A stretch of 64,000 nt of DNA from Jiangella mangrovi (GTDB taxonomy: Bacteria > Actinomycetota > Actinomycetes > Jiangellales > Jiangellaceae): positions 1,488,001 to 1,552,000 of the forward strand of contig NZ_JACHMM010000001.1 in the NCBI RefSeq assembly GCF_014204975.1, read 5' to 3'. Made by a program: the position numbers and the translations under genes. Of the stretch, positions 48,328 to 56,607 are shown piece after piece (the first letter of the stretch is position 1; the number at the start of each line of letters is the position of its first letter). A model generated the notes under the pieces. It did no database searches, had not been told where the DNA came from, and was given only the letters and a program-made list of their open reading frames with translations.

Positions 48328-49529
48328 TCACGGCCAGGTGACCGTCACCCGGGTATGCCGCTTCTCGATGACCCAGCCCGGCCCGAGCCGTTCGTCCGGT
48401 GTACCGGCCGGATGAACGGCGATCACCGGCTGGGACCCGTGCCGATGGCGGCGATCCCAGGCCCGGATCAGCTCGATCATGCGATCGGCGAGCCGGACGC
48501 CGGCCGGACCATGGCGTAGACGCCGAACTCGCACGTGCCGGTGTCCGGCGCGACGGCGCGCAGTGCGTGGTAGGCCAGGCTGGCGCCGTCGACGAAGGCC
48601 GGCGCCCACGGGGTGGCGGGGTCCACGAGCGCGCGAGCGGCCTCGGCGCGCGTCGAACGCAGCTGGCCGTAGCCCGCCTCGTGTGTGGCCAGCCACAACT
48701 GGAGGCCGTCGAAGGCCTCCAGCGGCCCGACGGTCACGCCGGACCATCGCTCGGTGCGCGACTCGCCCAGCGACGCGCGCAGGGCGGCCGGGTCGACCGG
48801 CATGTCGTGGTCGACGTGGACCACGACGTCCTCGCCCTGCAGCGGCACGGTCCGGTCGTGCCACGCGCCCATGCCCCTCATGGCGATGAATCCGCACATC
48901 TCGTGGGATCGGCTCACCAGGAGGTCACCGACGCGATCGAACGCCACCGTCCTCGTGAGGCCGCGCAGCCGCAACGGCACGACCAGCCGGCCGGCCGGCG
49001 CCAGCTGTGATCTCCATGCGGGCGGCACGTCCCACGCGCCGGCCGTGACGATGATGCGATCGTAGGGCGCGAGCTCCGGCGCCCCGTCCTCGCCGTCGCA
49101 GTGGACGACCCGGACGCGCTCGGTGCCGGCGGCCGTCAAGCAGCGGCGCGCCCGGGCGACGACGTCGGCGTCGATGTCCACGCTCGTGACGTCCCCGTCA
49201 GGGCCGACGACCTCGGCCATCAGCGCCGCGTTGTACCCGCCCGACCCGATCTCGAGGCACCGCATGCCGGGCTCCAAGCCGGCCTGCTCGATCATCAGCG
49301 CCTGCAGCCAGGGCGCCGACACCGAGCTGAGCGCTTCGCCCCGCGGGCCGCGCTTCGTGATCACGATGTCGTCGGCGTACGCCTCGGCGAGCGTCACCTC
49401 CGGGGCGAAGAGGTGCCGCGGCACGGCCGCGACAGCGGCGGCGACTCGCTCGGTGCGGATCGCGCCCTGCTCGCGCAGACGCTCCACCAGCGCCGCCCGC
49501 CGTTCCGCGGCCTCGCGAGACATCGGCAC
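48328..49529 (-). pseudogene. FxLD-system methyltransferase, frameshifted near its C-terminus
   Basis: Protein-L-isoaspartate methyltransferase-like fold: SAM motif EIGSGGYNAALMAEVVG, then VTSVDIDADVVARARRCL, then APYDRIIVTAGAWDVPPAW and LVVPLRLRGLTRTV. This pattern, together with the tail, is that of the methyltransferases of FxLD lanthipeptide systems. The main frame ends at 48477 after YAMVRPASGSPIA, but the next frame continues with VRLADRMIELIRAWDRRHRH and KRHTRVTVTWP, the expected end. Adding one base at about 48510-48515 would join them. No precursor peptide, LanB-like or LanC-like gene adjoins. Start GTG 49529 with GGAGG; ATG 49523 is an alternative. Confidence 0.8.
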
Positions 49530-49551
49530 CGTGACCTCCCTGACATGCGAA

Positions 49552-49580
49552 CGGCCGGTCAGGATGAGCCTGACCGGCCG
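49552..49580 (-). terminator. Hairpin terminator after tRNA-Thr
   Basis: Perfect 12-bp stem CGGCCGGTCAGG / CCTGACCGGCCG with a 5-base loop, between the tRNA-Thr 3' end and the methyltransferase start. It lacks a good T-run but its size and position fit a terminator. Confidence 0.7.
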
Positions 49581-49591
49581 GGATGAGGTGG

Positions 49592-49667
49592 TGGAGCCGC
49601 CTGTCGGAATCGAACCGACGACCTATTCATTACGAGTGAATCGCTCTACCGACTGAGCTAAGGCGGC
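49592..49667 (-). tRNA. tRNA-Thr (anticodon CGT), CCA encoded
   Basis: On the minus strand GCCGCCT pairs with AGGCGGC, D-arm GCTC/GAGC, anticodon loop CTCGTAA (anticodon CGT), T-arm GTCGG-TTCGATT-CCGAC, discriminator T and encoded CCA at 49594-49592. Reads ACG codons. Confidence 0.95.
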
Positions 49668-49668
49668 A

Positions 49669-49703
49669 CGTGCCCGGCGAACCGGGCACGGTGCATGAGT
49701 ATA
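49669..49703 (-). promoter_or_regulatory. tRNA-Thr promoter with leader hairpin
   Basis: TATACT (49703-49698) is a good -10. TTGGGT 19 bp upstream may be a loose -35. Between it and the tRNA 5' end lies a perfect 9-bp hairpin, CGTGCCCGG / CCGGGCACG with a TTCG-type loop, ending one base from the mature 5' end. Confidence 0.65.
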
Positions 49704-49752
49704 GGGCGTCCACCGCCCCGGAACCCAATCGGGCCCGGAGGGCCGAGCAACC

Positions 49753-50994
49753 TCAGAGCGCGTCTGTGGTGATGGGCGCGCCGAGGGCGGAATCGGCCAC
49801 GAGCTGGTCCCAGGTGAGGTTCCAGTCGGCCATGCCGGGGTCGCCGCGCTGGAGGAGGTCTTCGGGGCCGCGGGTGGAGTTGGCGACGGTGACGATGTCG
49901 CCGTACTGCGCGCCCCTGAAGAAGGTGGCGCCGTTGGCCTGGCTGAGGTTGATGCAGCCGTGCGACACGTTCTCGTTGCCCTGGGAGCCCTCGGACCACG
50001 ACGCGGAGTGGACGAAGGTGCCGCTCCAGGTGAGGCGGACGGAGTTGGGCACCTCGAGGTCGTAGTAGTTCGGGTCGGCGGGGTCGCAGGTGATGTTCGC
50101 GTTGCACGACGTCATCTGGCGCGTCTCGAACTTCTCGAGCACGATGTAGGTGCCGTTGCGGGTGGCGAACTCGGGCGCGCCGAGGCTGGTGTCCCAGGTG
50201 GCCGCGACGGTGCCGTCGACGCTGAAGGTCATGGAGTGGGTGGCGGCGTCGACGGTGGTGACGTGCGCCTCGCCGACCCTGAAGTCGAGGTCGTAGGAGC
50301 GGCCGCCCCAGAGGTCGTCGCCGGCCTGGACGCCGTTGAGGTCGAGGTTCAGCCGCACCTGGGTGCCCGACGGCCAGTATTCCTTGGGCCGGAAGTGCAC
50401 CTCGCGCGAGTTGACCCAGTGCCACGTTCCCTCGACCTGCGGGTTGGACGCGACGTGCATGGCCTGCTCGACGTTCTCGCGTTCGGTGACCTCTTGGTCG
50501 AACCGGACGGTGATGGGCGCGCCCACCCCGACGACCGAGCCGTCGGCGGGCTGCATGCTCAGCGTCAGCCGGCTGGCGTCGGGCACGCCGCCGACGGCGA
50601 CGGACTGGGTGAGGGTGTGCTCGGCCCCGAGCGTGTCGGAGGCGACGACGTTGACGGCGTAGGTGGCGCCGGGCGTCAGCGCGGCCGCGCTCTGCCAACT
50701 GGCGCCGTCGGAGCCGACCTGGCCCTCGATGGGCTCGCCGCCGTCGGGGGTGACCTGGACGGTGTCGATGGTGCCATTGGGGACGGTGAACGCCAGCGGT
50801 TCGCCGAACGCGACCTCGTCGGTGATGCCGGCGAGTCGCAACGGCGCGCGCTGCGTCTTGGGGCCTTCGGCCTGCGCGGTGGCACCGTCGCCGGAGCCGC
50901 CGTCACCGCCGTCGTCGGATCCGCTGCAGGAGGTCAGCAGCACCGCCGCGCTCAGAACGAGCACGGCCCGGCGGAGGGTCAGGCGAAGGCGCAT
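49753..50994 (-). CDS. L,D-transpeptidase, lipoprotein type
   Basis: 413 residues. Lipobox LLTSC near residue 24 anchors it in the membrane. Ig-like domains (about 50-270) are followed by a YkuD catalytic domain with HSASWSEGSQGNENVSHGC, containing the catalytic SHGCINLS (Cys of HGC). Forms 3-3 crosslinks in peptidoglycan like the mycobacterial Ldt enzymes. I chose ATG 50994, which lies six bases after GATAAT (51006-51001); the GGAG between could also act as a very close ribosome site. Confidence 0.93.
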   Translation of the reverse strand: MRLRLTLRRAVLVLSAAVLLTSCSGSDDGGDGGSGDGATAQAEGPKTQRAPLRLAGITDEVAFGEPLAFTVPNGTIDTVQVTPDGGEPIEGQVGSDGASWQSAAALTPGATYAVNVVASDTLGAEHTLTQSVAVGGVPDASRLTLSMQPADGSVVGVGAPITVRFDQEVTERENVEQAMHVASNPQVEGTWHWVNSREVHFRPKEYWPSGTQVRLNLDLNGVQAGDDLWGGRSYDLDFRVGEAHVTTVDAATHSMTFSVDGTVAATWDTSLGAPEFATRNGTYIVLEKFETRQMTSCNANITCDPADPNYYDLEVPNSVRLTWSGTFVHSASWSEGSQGNENVSHGCINLSQANGATFFRGAQYGDIVTVANSTRGPEDLLQRGDPGMADWNLTWDQLVADSALGAPITTDAL

Positions 50995-51000
50995 TACTCC

Positions 51001-51006
51001 ATTATC
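51001..51006 (-). promoter_or_regulatory. -10 element of the L,D-transpeptidase gene
   Basis: GATAAT on the minus strand, six bases from the ATG at 50994; the best match to a consensus -10 in this part of the window. Confidence 0.6.
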
Positions 51007-51024
51007 CGCATACGACACCCGGAA

Positions 51025-52653
51025 TCACGAAGCGCAGCTGGTGCCCTCGTCGGGGACGGTACCGGCCAGCAGGTACGCGTCGACGGCGTCGTCGATGCAG
51101 TCGCTGCCCGCGAGATAGGCCGTGTGGACGGTGGAGTCGTAGGTGAGCAGCACGCCCGACGAGAGCTGCTCGGCCAGCGACTGCGCCCACTCGTACGGCG
51201 TGGCGGGGTCGCCGGTGGTGCCGACGACGAGGATCGGGTCGGCGCCCGGCGCGGTGACCGGCGGATGCGGCGTCGCCGTGGGGCCGGGCGTCGCGGTGGG
51301 ATCGCCGGACTCGCCGTCGTCGCTCGAGTCGTCGGAGTCGCCGACGCCGGCCTCGGCCAGACCCTCGTCGAGCACCGTGCAGCCGAACCCGCCCCAGGCC
51401 AGGAACGGCCCGAACACCTGCGACACCGCGGTGAACTCCGCCAGCCCGGCCTGCGCCTCCTCGGCGGTGGCCTGCTCGGGGTGGTCGAGGCAGTTCACCA
51501 GGCCGATGACCTCGTTGGCGTTGCCGTTGTAGGTGCCGTCGCTGTTGCGCTCGAGGTAGAGGTCGGCGAACGTCATGAGCAGTGTGCCGTCGTCCTCGGT
51601 GAGCGCGAGGTCGAGCGCCTCGTTCAGCGGCTCGTAGCCTTCGTCGGCGGTGAGGTACAGCGGCAGGATGATGCCGTAGAACGCCAGCGACTCGGTCAGC
51701 GGCCGGTTCTCGTCGTCGGTGGCCAGCGGCTCCTCGTCGGCCTGGCGCAGCAGCCCGGCCAGCGTGGCCCGAGCCGCCTCCTCGGACGTCCCGAGCGCGC
51801 AGTCGTCCTGGTCGAAGCACCAGGTCAGGAACGACGACAGCGCCCGCTCGAAGCCGCGGGCCTGGCCGAGCCCCAGGTCGTCGCCCGAGAGCGTGGGGTC
51901 GATGGCGCCGTCGAGCACCAGCCGGCCGACGCGGTCGGGGAACTGGTCGGCGTACAGCGCGCCGATGAACGTGCCGTAGGACTTGCCGAGGTAGTTCAGC
52001 TTCTCGTCGCCGAGGGCGGCCCGCAGGATGTCGAGGTCGCGGGCGACGTCGGCGGTGCCGATGTGCGGGAGGAGGTCGCCGGAGCGAGCCGCGCAGCCCT
52101 CGGCGAGGTCGAGGGTCGACTCCTCCAGCTCGGTGATCTCGGCGTCGTCGTCCGGCGTGGCGTCGGAGGCGAGGTACTCGTCGAGCTGGGCGTCGTCGAC
52201 GCAGTCGACCGGAGTCGACTGGGCGACGCCGCGCGGGTCGAAGCCGACGATGTCGTAGCGCTCGCGCACCTGGTCGGTGACGACGGACCCGGCCAGCTGC
52301 GCGTACTCGACGCCGGACGCGCCCGGGCCGCCCGGGTTCACCAGCAGCGAGCCGATGCGGTTGTCGCCGGTGGCCGGTGCCCGCAGCAGCGCCAGCTCGA
52401 GGGTGTCGCCGCCGGGGTCGGCGTAGTCGACCGGCACCTTGGCCGTGCTGCACTGGAAGCCCTCGCCGCAGTCGCGCCACTCGAGCGTCTGGGTGTAGAA
52501 GGACGCGAGCTCGGGCTCGACGCCCTCGGTGGCATCGGGCGCCGGCGTGGACCGGTCGGGGACGTCGGCGCGCTGCCCCTCGCGCTCGGGCTCGGCCGAG
52601 CAACCGGCGGCGGCCACCACGACCAGCGCCACCAGACCGGCCAGGGCACGCAT
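51025..52653 (-). CDS. Alpha/beta-hydrolase, tripeptidyl-peptidase-like lipoprotein
   Basis: 542 residues. Lipobox AAAGC near residue 18. The hydrolase core has NPGGPGASGV, FDPRGVAQSTPV, nucleophile GKSYGTFIGA, Asp in GTTGDPATPYEW and His in STVHTAYL, plus a C-terminal TAP-like segment. The pattern matches the secreted Streptomyces tripeptidyl aminopeptidases. A low-complexity Asp/Thr/Pro stretch at about 450-480 separates domains. ATG at 52653 follows the ricT stop by two bases; same operon. Confidence 0.92.
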   Translation of the reverse strand: MRALAGLVALVVVAAAGCSAEPEREGQRADVPDRSTPAPDATEGVEPELASFYTQTLEWRDCGEGFQCSTAKVPVDYADPGGDTLELALLRAPATGDNRIGSLLVNPGGPGASGVEYAQLAGSVVTDQVRERYDIVGFDPRGVAQSTPVDCVDDAQLDEYLASDATPDDDAEITELEESTLDLAEGCAARSGDLLPHIGTADVARDLDILRAALGDEKLNYLGKSYGTFIGALYADQFPDRVGRLVLDGAIDPTLSGDDLGLGQARGFERALSSFLTWCFDQDDCALGTSEEAARATLAGLLRQADEEPLATDDENRPLTESLAFYGIILPLYLTADEGYEPLNEALDLALTEDDGTLLMTFADLYLERNSDGTYNGNANEVIGLVNCLDHPEQATAEEAQAGLAEFTAVSQVFGPFLAWGGFGCTVLDEGLAEAGVGDSDDSSDDGESGDPTATPGPTATPHPPVTAPGADPILVVGTTGDPATPYEWAQSLAEQLSSGVLLTYDSTVHTAYLAGSDCIDDAVDAYLLAGTVPDEGTSCAS

Positions 52654-52655
52654 TG

Positions 52656-53558
52656 TCACAGGTTCTCTCCGTCGTCCTCGTACGCGTCGTCGTCCTCGAT
52701 GTCGGGCGTACGGCGCGCGCCCTGCGCCACGGCGCCCTCGTAGGCCTGCCGCGAGCCGCAGACGCTCGCCTTGGGGCAGGCGACCCGGCGGCCGGTCTCG
52801 CGGTCGCGGACGTACACCGTCTCGGCCGGCACGTTGTAGGCGACGACGGTGCCCTCGACGCCGTCGTCGGTGGTGACGTCGCAGCCGACGGTGGGCACGC
52901 TGCGCTTGAAGTCCTGGTACAGCGGGTGCTCGTACTTGAGGCAGCACATGAGCCGCCCGCACGCCCCGGAGATCTTCAGCGGGTTGAGCGGGAGGTCCTG
53001 GTCCTTGGCCATGCGCACGCTGACCGGCTCGAAGTCGGTGAGGAACGTGGAGCAGCAGGTGTCGCGGCCGCACGGGCCGATGCCGCCCTGGACCCGGGCT
53101 TCGTCGCGCGCGCCGAGCTGGCGCAGGTCGATGCGGGCCCGCAGCGTGCGGGCGAGGTCGCGCACCAGCTCGCGGAAGTCGACGCGGTGCGGCGCGCTGA
53201 AGTAGATGGTGACGAGCTGGTCGACGTCCTCGCGGGTGTCGACGTAGTCGACCCCGACGATCTTCATGGGGAGGTCGTGGTGCTTGATCAGCCGTCGGGC
53301 GGCCACCCGGACCTCGGCGCGGCGACGGCGGTTGCGCTCTTCGCGCTGCAGGTGCCGGTCGGTGGCCAGGCCGGCGCACACCGGCAGCCCGCCGATGTCC
53401 TCGCTGACCCACTGTGGCGCCCACACGCACTCGGCGACCTCGGGACCGTCGTCCGTGGGGACGAGGACCTTGTCGCCGACGCGCGGGGTGTGCTCACCCG
53501 GGTCGAGGTAGTAGAGCCTCCCGTACCGGGTGAAGGCCACTGCCATCACCATGCCCAC
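52656..53558 (-). CDS. ricT: PSP1 domain protein RicT-like
   Basis: 300 residues. PSP1 core FTRYGRLYYLDPGEHTPRVG, then DYVDTREDVDQLVTIYFSAP, and the two conserved cysteine motifs GPCGRDTCCS and SGACGRLMCCLKYEH. In Bacillus the RicAFT complex binds iron-sulfur clusters and affects RNA processing. The C-terminus is acidic (DDDAYEDDGEN). Start GTG 53558 lies six bases after TATGGT; ATG 53552 and 53546 are alternatives. Upstream of the peptidase-like gene in one operon. Confidence 0.92.
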   Translation of the reverse strand: MGMVMAVAFTRYGRLYYLDPGEHTPRVGDKVLVPTDDGPEVAECVWAPQWVSEDIGGLPVCAGLATDRHLQREERNRRRRAEVRVAARRLIKHHDLPMKIVGVDYVDTREDVDQLVTIYFSAPHRVDFRELVRDLARTLRARIDLRQLGARDEARVQGGIGPCGRDTCCSTFLTDFEPVSVRMAKDQDLPLNPLKISGACGRLMCCLKYEHPLYQDFKRSVPTVGCDVTTDDGVEGTVVAYNVPAETVYVRDRETGRRVACPKASVCGSRQAYEGAVAQGARRTPDIEDDDAYEDDGENL

Positions 53559-53684
53559 GGACCCACCATAAGCGCTCGGACGATCAGGTTCGGCATCGCG
53601 ACCGCCGTGCCGCGAACGCGAGGGCGCCGGCACCCCCGGCAGGGGTACCGGCGCCCGTCAGGCCGTGCTCGGCGATGCCCGTCG

Positions 53685-55670
53685 TCAGGCGGTCCGGCGG
53701 CGGACGGCGTACCCGGCGGCGCCGGCCAGCAGGAGCGCACCGGCCGCGAGCATCAGCGTCGTGGCGCTGCCTCCGGTGTCCGGCAGCTCGTCGCCGTCAG
53801 CGCCGGACTCGTCCGCACCGTCGTCGCCCGTGCCGTCGTCGGTCCCGCTCTCGTCGGCACCCGACTCGTCCGAGCCGGCCTCGTCGGAGCCGCTCTCGTC
53901 CGAACCGTCGTCCGAGCCGTCCTCGGCCCCGTCCTCGTCACCGCCGGGGCCGCCGTCGGCCTCGTCGATCCGGTAGAACGTGGTCGAGCCGGAGACCTCG
54001 TTGCCGACGGCGAGCAGCGCGGTGCCGGGGATCGGCGAGGCGTCGGCCGGGATGAACTCCAGGCCCTCGGGGCCCAGGTCGCCGGCGTCGGCCAGCTCGC
54101 CGCCGTCCTCGACCGAGACCGCGAAGTTCCGGTTGTTGACGTACGTGACGAACTCGACCGCGTCGGGCGCGGTGATGTCGAAGACGATGACGCCGCCGAC
54201 CCGCTCGAAGCCGACGAACGCGTAGGTGCGCTCACCGACCCGGCCGATGGCCAGGCCCTCGGGCTCCGGGCCCTTGTCGTCGCTGCGGCCCTCGAGGTTG
54301 GACTCGGAGTGGTTGGAGTTGAAGAACTCCGGCAGCGCCGCGGCCGTCAGCTCCTCGAACTGCGCGCCGGAGTCGAAGACCTGCTCGCCGTCGGTGTTCC
54401 AGATCGAGAACGAGCGGCCGCCGTTGGCGTACAGCGTCTCGTAGCAGGTGCCGTCCTCGGACAGGCCGTCGGCCGTGGTGATGTTCAGCCGGCCGAGCGC
54501 CTCGTCGGCGGTGACGCCGGCCAGGTCCTCGCAGACCGGCGGCAGCCCGTCCTCGCCGAGGTCCTTGACCCGCGCGACCTCGGTGTAGCCCTCCCAGTCG
54601 CGGGTGTCGCCCTCGTTCGCGGTGACGAGGTACGACGCGCCGCCCGCGGTGTAGCTGCCGATGGCGTCGGGCTGGTACAGGCCCTGGACCGGCCAGTTGG
54701 CCAGGTTGATGCCGCCGTCCTCGTCGGACGGGTCGAGCTCGTTGCCCGGCTGGCTCCAGTCCTTGGCGCCCAGCGTCTGGATCTCGGTCACCTCGGCGGC
54801 CCCGAGGTCGACGACCGCGATCGCGTTGGCCTCTTGCAGCGTGACGAAGGCCTCGTCGCCGACCACGGTGATGTACTCGGGCTCGAGGTTCTCCGAGACC
54901 GGGAACTCCGGGGTGCCGGTGCCGGCGTCCTCGCGGCCGCCGTAGATGCGCACGCCCTCGGGCAGCTCCAGCGAGCCGCCCTCCTCGAACTCGTGGAAGT
55001 CCGCGATCGCGACGTCGGACTGCGCCGGCGCGTCGAGCGCGTCCGGCACGTCGACGACCGCGACCGAGCCCTCGGGGTCGGCGGAGTAGTCCTCGGCCGG
55101 CTCGCCCTCGTTCGCCACCAGCAGCTGCGAGCCGTCGGGCGTGAAGGTCACCATGTCCGGCAGCGCACCCACGCGGACCGCGCCGAGCGGGGCGCCGTCC
55201 TCGCTGCGGGCGTCGAAGAAGACGACCCAGCCGGCGTCGGTCTTGTTCTCCGCCTCGACGGCGATGGCGCCCAGGCCGTCGGCGCGGACGTCGACGGAGT
55301 TGGCGACGGCGCCCTCGGGCACCGTCGAGTCGTCGTCGGACTCCACGCCCGTGGTGGGCACGTCGAACAGCTTGGCCGGAGCCGTCGGGTCGGCCGCGTC
55401 GAGCACCTCGACCAGCGCCTGCGCGGCGTTGATGATGATGAGCCGCTTCGAGCCGGCGTCGTAGTGGACGATCTCCGACGCGCCCTCGTCGAAGATGCCG
55501 GTCTCATAGGTGCCGATGGGCGCGAGCGCGAGCGCCGCGTCGGGTGCGGAGTGCGAGATCGGCTCGTCGACGATGCCGGCGGTCGCCGGCAGCGCGAACG
55601 CCCCGGTCAGTGCCAGGCCCGCCGTCGCGGCGGTGGCGGCACGGACGTGCGATGGACGCGGTCGGGTCAC
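53685..55670 (-). CDS. Choice-of-anchor I family protein, sortase-anchored (LPXTG)
   Basis: 661 residues. Signal peptide to about residue 32 (LALTGAFALPATAG), then beta-propeller-like repeats (SVAVVDVPDALDAPAQSD, LLVANEGEPAEDYSADPEGS, FSIWNTDGEQVFDSG), typical of choice-of-anchor I proteins that resemble alkaline phosphatase-associated domains. A long Gly/Asp/Ser/Glu-rich spacer (about 560-620) leads to LPDTG, a transmembrane helix and a basic RRRTA tail, so it is cell-wall anchored by a sortase not seen in this window. GTG start at 55670 has AGGGGG six bases upstream. Confidence 0.92.
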   Translation of the reverse strand: MTRPRPSHVRAATAATAGLALTGAFALPATAGIVDEPISHSAPDAALALAPIGTYETGIFDEGASEIVHYDAGSKRLIIINAAQALVEVLDAADPTAPAKLFDVPTTGVESDDDSTVPEGAVANSVDVRADGLGAIAVEAENKTDAGWVVFFDARSEDGAPLGAVRVGALPDMVTFTPDGSQLLVANEGEPAEDYSADPEGSVAVVDVPDALDAPAQSDVAIADFHEFEEGGSLELPEGVRIYGGREDAGTGTPEFPVSENLEPEYITVVGDEAFVTLQEANAIAVVDLGAAEVTEIQTLGAKDWSQPGNELDPSDEDGGINLANWPVQGLYQPDAIGSYTAGGASYLVTANEGDTRDWEGYTEVARVKDLGEDGLPPVCEDLAGVTADEALGRLNITTADGLSEDGTCYETLYANGGRSFSIWNTDGEQVFDSGAQFEELTAAALPEFFNSNHSESNLEGRSDDKGPEPEGLAIGRVGERTYAFVGFERVGGVIVFDITAPDAVEFVTYVNNRNFAVSVEDGGELADAGDLGPEGLEFIPADASPIPGTALLAVGNEVSGSTTFYRIDEADGGPGGDEDGAEDGSDDGSDESGSDEAGSDESGADESGTDDGTGDDGADESGADGDELPDTGGSATTLMLAAGALLLAGAAGYAVRRRTA

Positions 55671-55781
55671 CAGGGCCCCCTTGGTATGAACGATGCGCGT
55701 GAACACGACAGACAACCGCGCAGACGCTAGGGGATCCGGGTGTCCGGAAGGCGTCCGGACGGTGAACGGGCCGGGGTGGGG

Positions 55782-56564
55782 TCAGCCGGCGCTCAGCCGG
55801 CGCAGGGCTTCCGCCCGGACCCCGGCGACGGCGTGCGGTGCGGCGAGCGGGTCGAGGACGTCGGCCAGCGCCCGCGCGGCGGCGACGACGGCTGCCGGCT
55901 CGGCGGCCACCGGGACGGTGGCGGCCAGTCCCGACGGAGCGGGCAGGTCGGCGTTCTCGACGCTCACCGCACCGAAGCCCGGGTAGTCGACGCCCAGCTC
56001 GGCCGCGTGCAGCTGCCAGGCGCAGGTCCGTGCCTCGTGCAGCGACTCGACGGCGCGCCAGACGCGGCCGCGGCCGGCGTGCTTGGCGGTGTCGGCCAGC
56101 GCCCACCAGCCGAGGAACGCCCACTCGCGCCGCTGCTCGTCGGTGGTGGTGAGCGCCGGCGGGGTGAACGGCTCGGCCAGCCGGCCGGACCGGTCGAACA
56201 CCGGCTTCGACCCCGGCGCGAGGCCCGGGCGGCTGTCGGCGAGCATGACGACCAGGCTGAGCTGGCGGCCGTCGGCGTACTGGACGACCAGGTGGTCGGC
56301 CGGCTTCTCGGCACTGCCGAGGTGCTGGATCAGCTCGTCGGCGACGACGGCGTACTCGCGGGCGGCGGCCAGGGCGGCGTCGCGGCGCTCCTCGTACGTG
56401 GCGCCGTCGAGCACGACGCCCAGCCCGGCGTCGACGTCGGAGACGAGGTCACCGGCTCCGCGTCCGAGCGACCCGGCCAGCTCGACCCAGTCGCACCACG
56501 GCGTGCGCTCGGCCCACTCGGCGAGGGCGTCGACGATCTTCCACGGGTCAGCGGCGGCGTCCAT
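55782..56564 (-). CDS. Nucleotidyltransferase-fold protein
   Basis: 260 residues. The minimal NTase motif GSLGRGAGDLVSDVDA (G-S-x-n-D-x-D) is at about residues 31-46, with a third Asp likely near 95-105. The C-terminal helical domain (WAFLGWWALADTAKHAGRGR) resembles HEPN/kanamycin nucleotidyltransferase-like partners. Substrate unknown; could be an aminoglycoside or toxin-type NTase. TAGGGT (56576-56571) six bases before the ATG gives a leaderless start. Confidence 0.83.
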   Translation of the reverse strand: MDAAADPWKIVDALAEWAERTPWCDWVELAGSLGRGAGDLVSDVDAGLGVVLDGATYEERRDAALAAAREYAVVADELIQHLGSAEKPADHLVVQYADGRQLSLVVMLADSRPGLAPGSKPVFDRSGRLAEPFTPPALTTTDEQRREWAFLGWWALADTAKHAGRGRVWRAVESLHEARTCAWQLHAAELGVDYPGFGAVSVENADLPAPSGLAATVPVAAEPAAVVAAARALADVLDPLAAPHAVAGVRAEALRRLSAG

Positions 56565-56570
56565 CGCACG

Positions 56571-56576
56571 ACCCTA
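56571..56576 (-). promoter_or_regulatory. -10 element of the nucleotidyltransferase gene
   Basis: TAGGGT on the minus strand, six bases from the ATG at 56564. No clear -35. Confidence 0.5.
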
Positions 56577-56607
56577 ACCGGCCGCTGACGCCGTCGGGCC
56601 CCGGGAG

